The translations under genes were made by a program, and so were the position numbers. From an uncultured Blautia sp. (GTDB taxonomy: Bacteria > Bacillota > Clostridia > Lachnospirales > Lachnospiraceae): a DNA stretch of 6,305 nt. Below the pieces are notes generated by a model that saw only the letters and a program-made list of their open reading frames with translations, had not been told where the DNA came from and searched no databases. Where the stretch lies: positions 1-6,305 of the forward strand of contig URWL01000127.1 of assembly GCA_900551465.1 (NCBI GenBank), in the 5' to 3' direction. Positions 6,251-6,305 of the stretch are shown piece after piece (the stretch's first letter is position 1; each line of letters starts with the position of its first letter).

Positions 6251-6305
6251 TGATATGCTCCCTTCTAGGTAGACAGTTAAAATAATAAAACTGTTTATCA
6301 AGGAG
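6251..6305 (+). mobile_element. Possible left end of an IS3-like insertion sequence (cut by window edge)
   Basis: The segment begins TGATATGCTCCC and continues with AGGTAGACAG, which resembles from memory the terminal inverted repeats of some Firmicute IS3-family elements. It ends in AAGGAG, placed as the ribosome binding site of a gene beyond the edge. The transposase and right end are not visible, so this rests on pattern memory. A host leader region with a regulatory hairpin is the main alternative. Confidence 0.35.
6258..6305 (+). promoter_or_regulatory. Hairpin sequestering a Shine-Dalgarno sequence
   Basis: GGTAGACAGTT (6268-6278) can pair with AACTGTTTATC (6289-6299): 11 pairs, two of them G-U in RNA, around the 10-base loop AAAATAATAA. 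Beyond the central stem, CTCCCTT (6258-6264) can pair with AAGGAG (6300-6305) with one bulged C, across a small internal loop formed by CTA. The ribosome binding site of the next gene would then be hidden in read-through transcripts. No U-tract follows, so it is not an intrinsic terminator. Confidence 0.6.

Overview
The window looks like chromosome from a low-to-moderate GC Firmicute, most likely a gut clostridium of the Lachnospiraceae type. This is inferred from strong AGGAGG-type ribosome binding sites, the purine-rich coding style, Thr-Pro-rich extracellular linkers, and the mix of zinc-ribbon, TM2 and DUF2752 proteins. The genus cannot be fixed from the sequence. All genes lie on the + strand with short gaps or near-overlaps, so they read as one operon whose 5' end is outside the window.

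Layout: (1) 3-542, the C-terminal part of an FHA-domain protein, entered through three tandem copies of a 45-bp in-frame repeat. (2) 546-2669, a 707-residue single-pass membrane protein: cytoplasmic zinc ribbon, membrane helix, then an extracellular TPR region, Thr-Pro linkers, a domain resembling the FtsX extracellular domain, an acidic repeat linker, and a C-terminal domain with a DxNxDG calcium-type loop. (3) 2683-4719, a receptor-like Ser/Thr protein kinase with a membrane helix and an extracellular TPR array in place of the usual PASTA repeats. (4) 4739-4873, a 44-residue one-helix membrane protein with an excellent ribosome binding site. (5) 4907-5350 and (6) 5395-5811, two small zinc-ribbon membrane proteins, the second carrying a TM2 domain. 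(7) 5814-6224, a DUF2752 membrane protein. (8) 6225-6305, non-coding: a large hairpin that ends in a Shine-Dalgarno sequence, possibly the left end of an insertion sequence.

How the genes may work together (inference): the kinase and the 707-residue protein both place TPRs outside the cell, so they could sense or assemble on a shared envelope structure. The FHA protein has two Thr-(Val/Ile)-Leu-Leu motifs just before its FHA domain, placed like the phospho-switch motif of GarA/OdhI, and could be the kinase's cytoplasmic readout. The FtsX-like domain suggests a link to peptidoglycan hydrolase control or to assembly of an envelope machine. FHA, kinase and TPR sets like this also occur beside Tad-pilus and type VII secretion loci in clostridia, but no secretion gene is visible here, so that link is untested.

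The most noteworthy items are the domain architecture of the 707-residue protein, the kinase with unusual HSD and DFN motifs, the FHA switch motif, the unlisted 44-residue membrane protein, and the Shine-Dalgarno-sequestering hairpin at the right edge.
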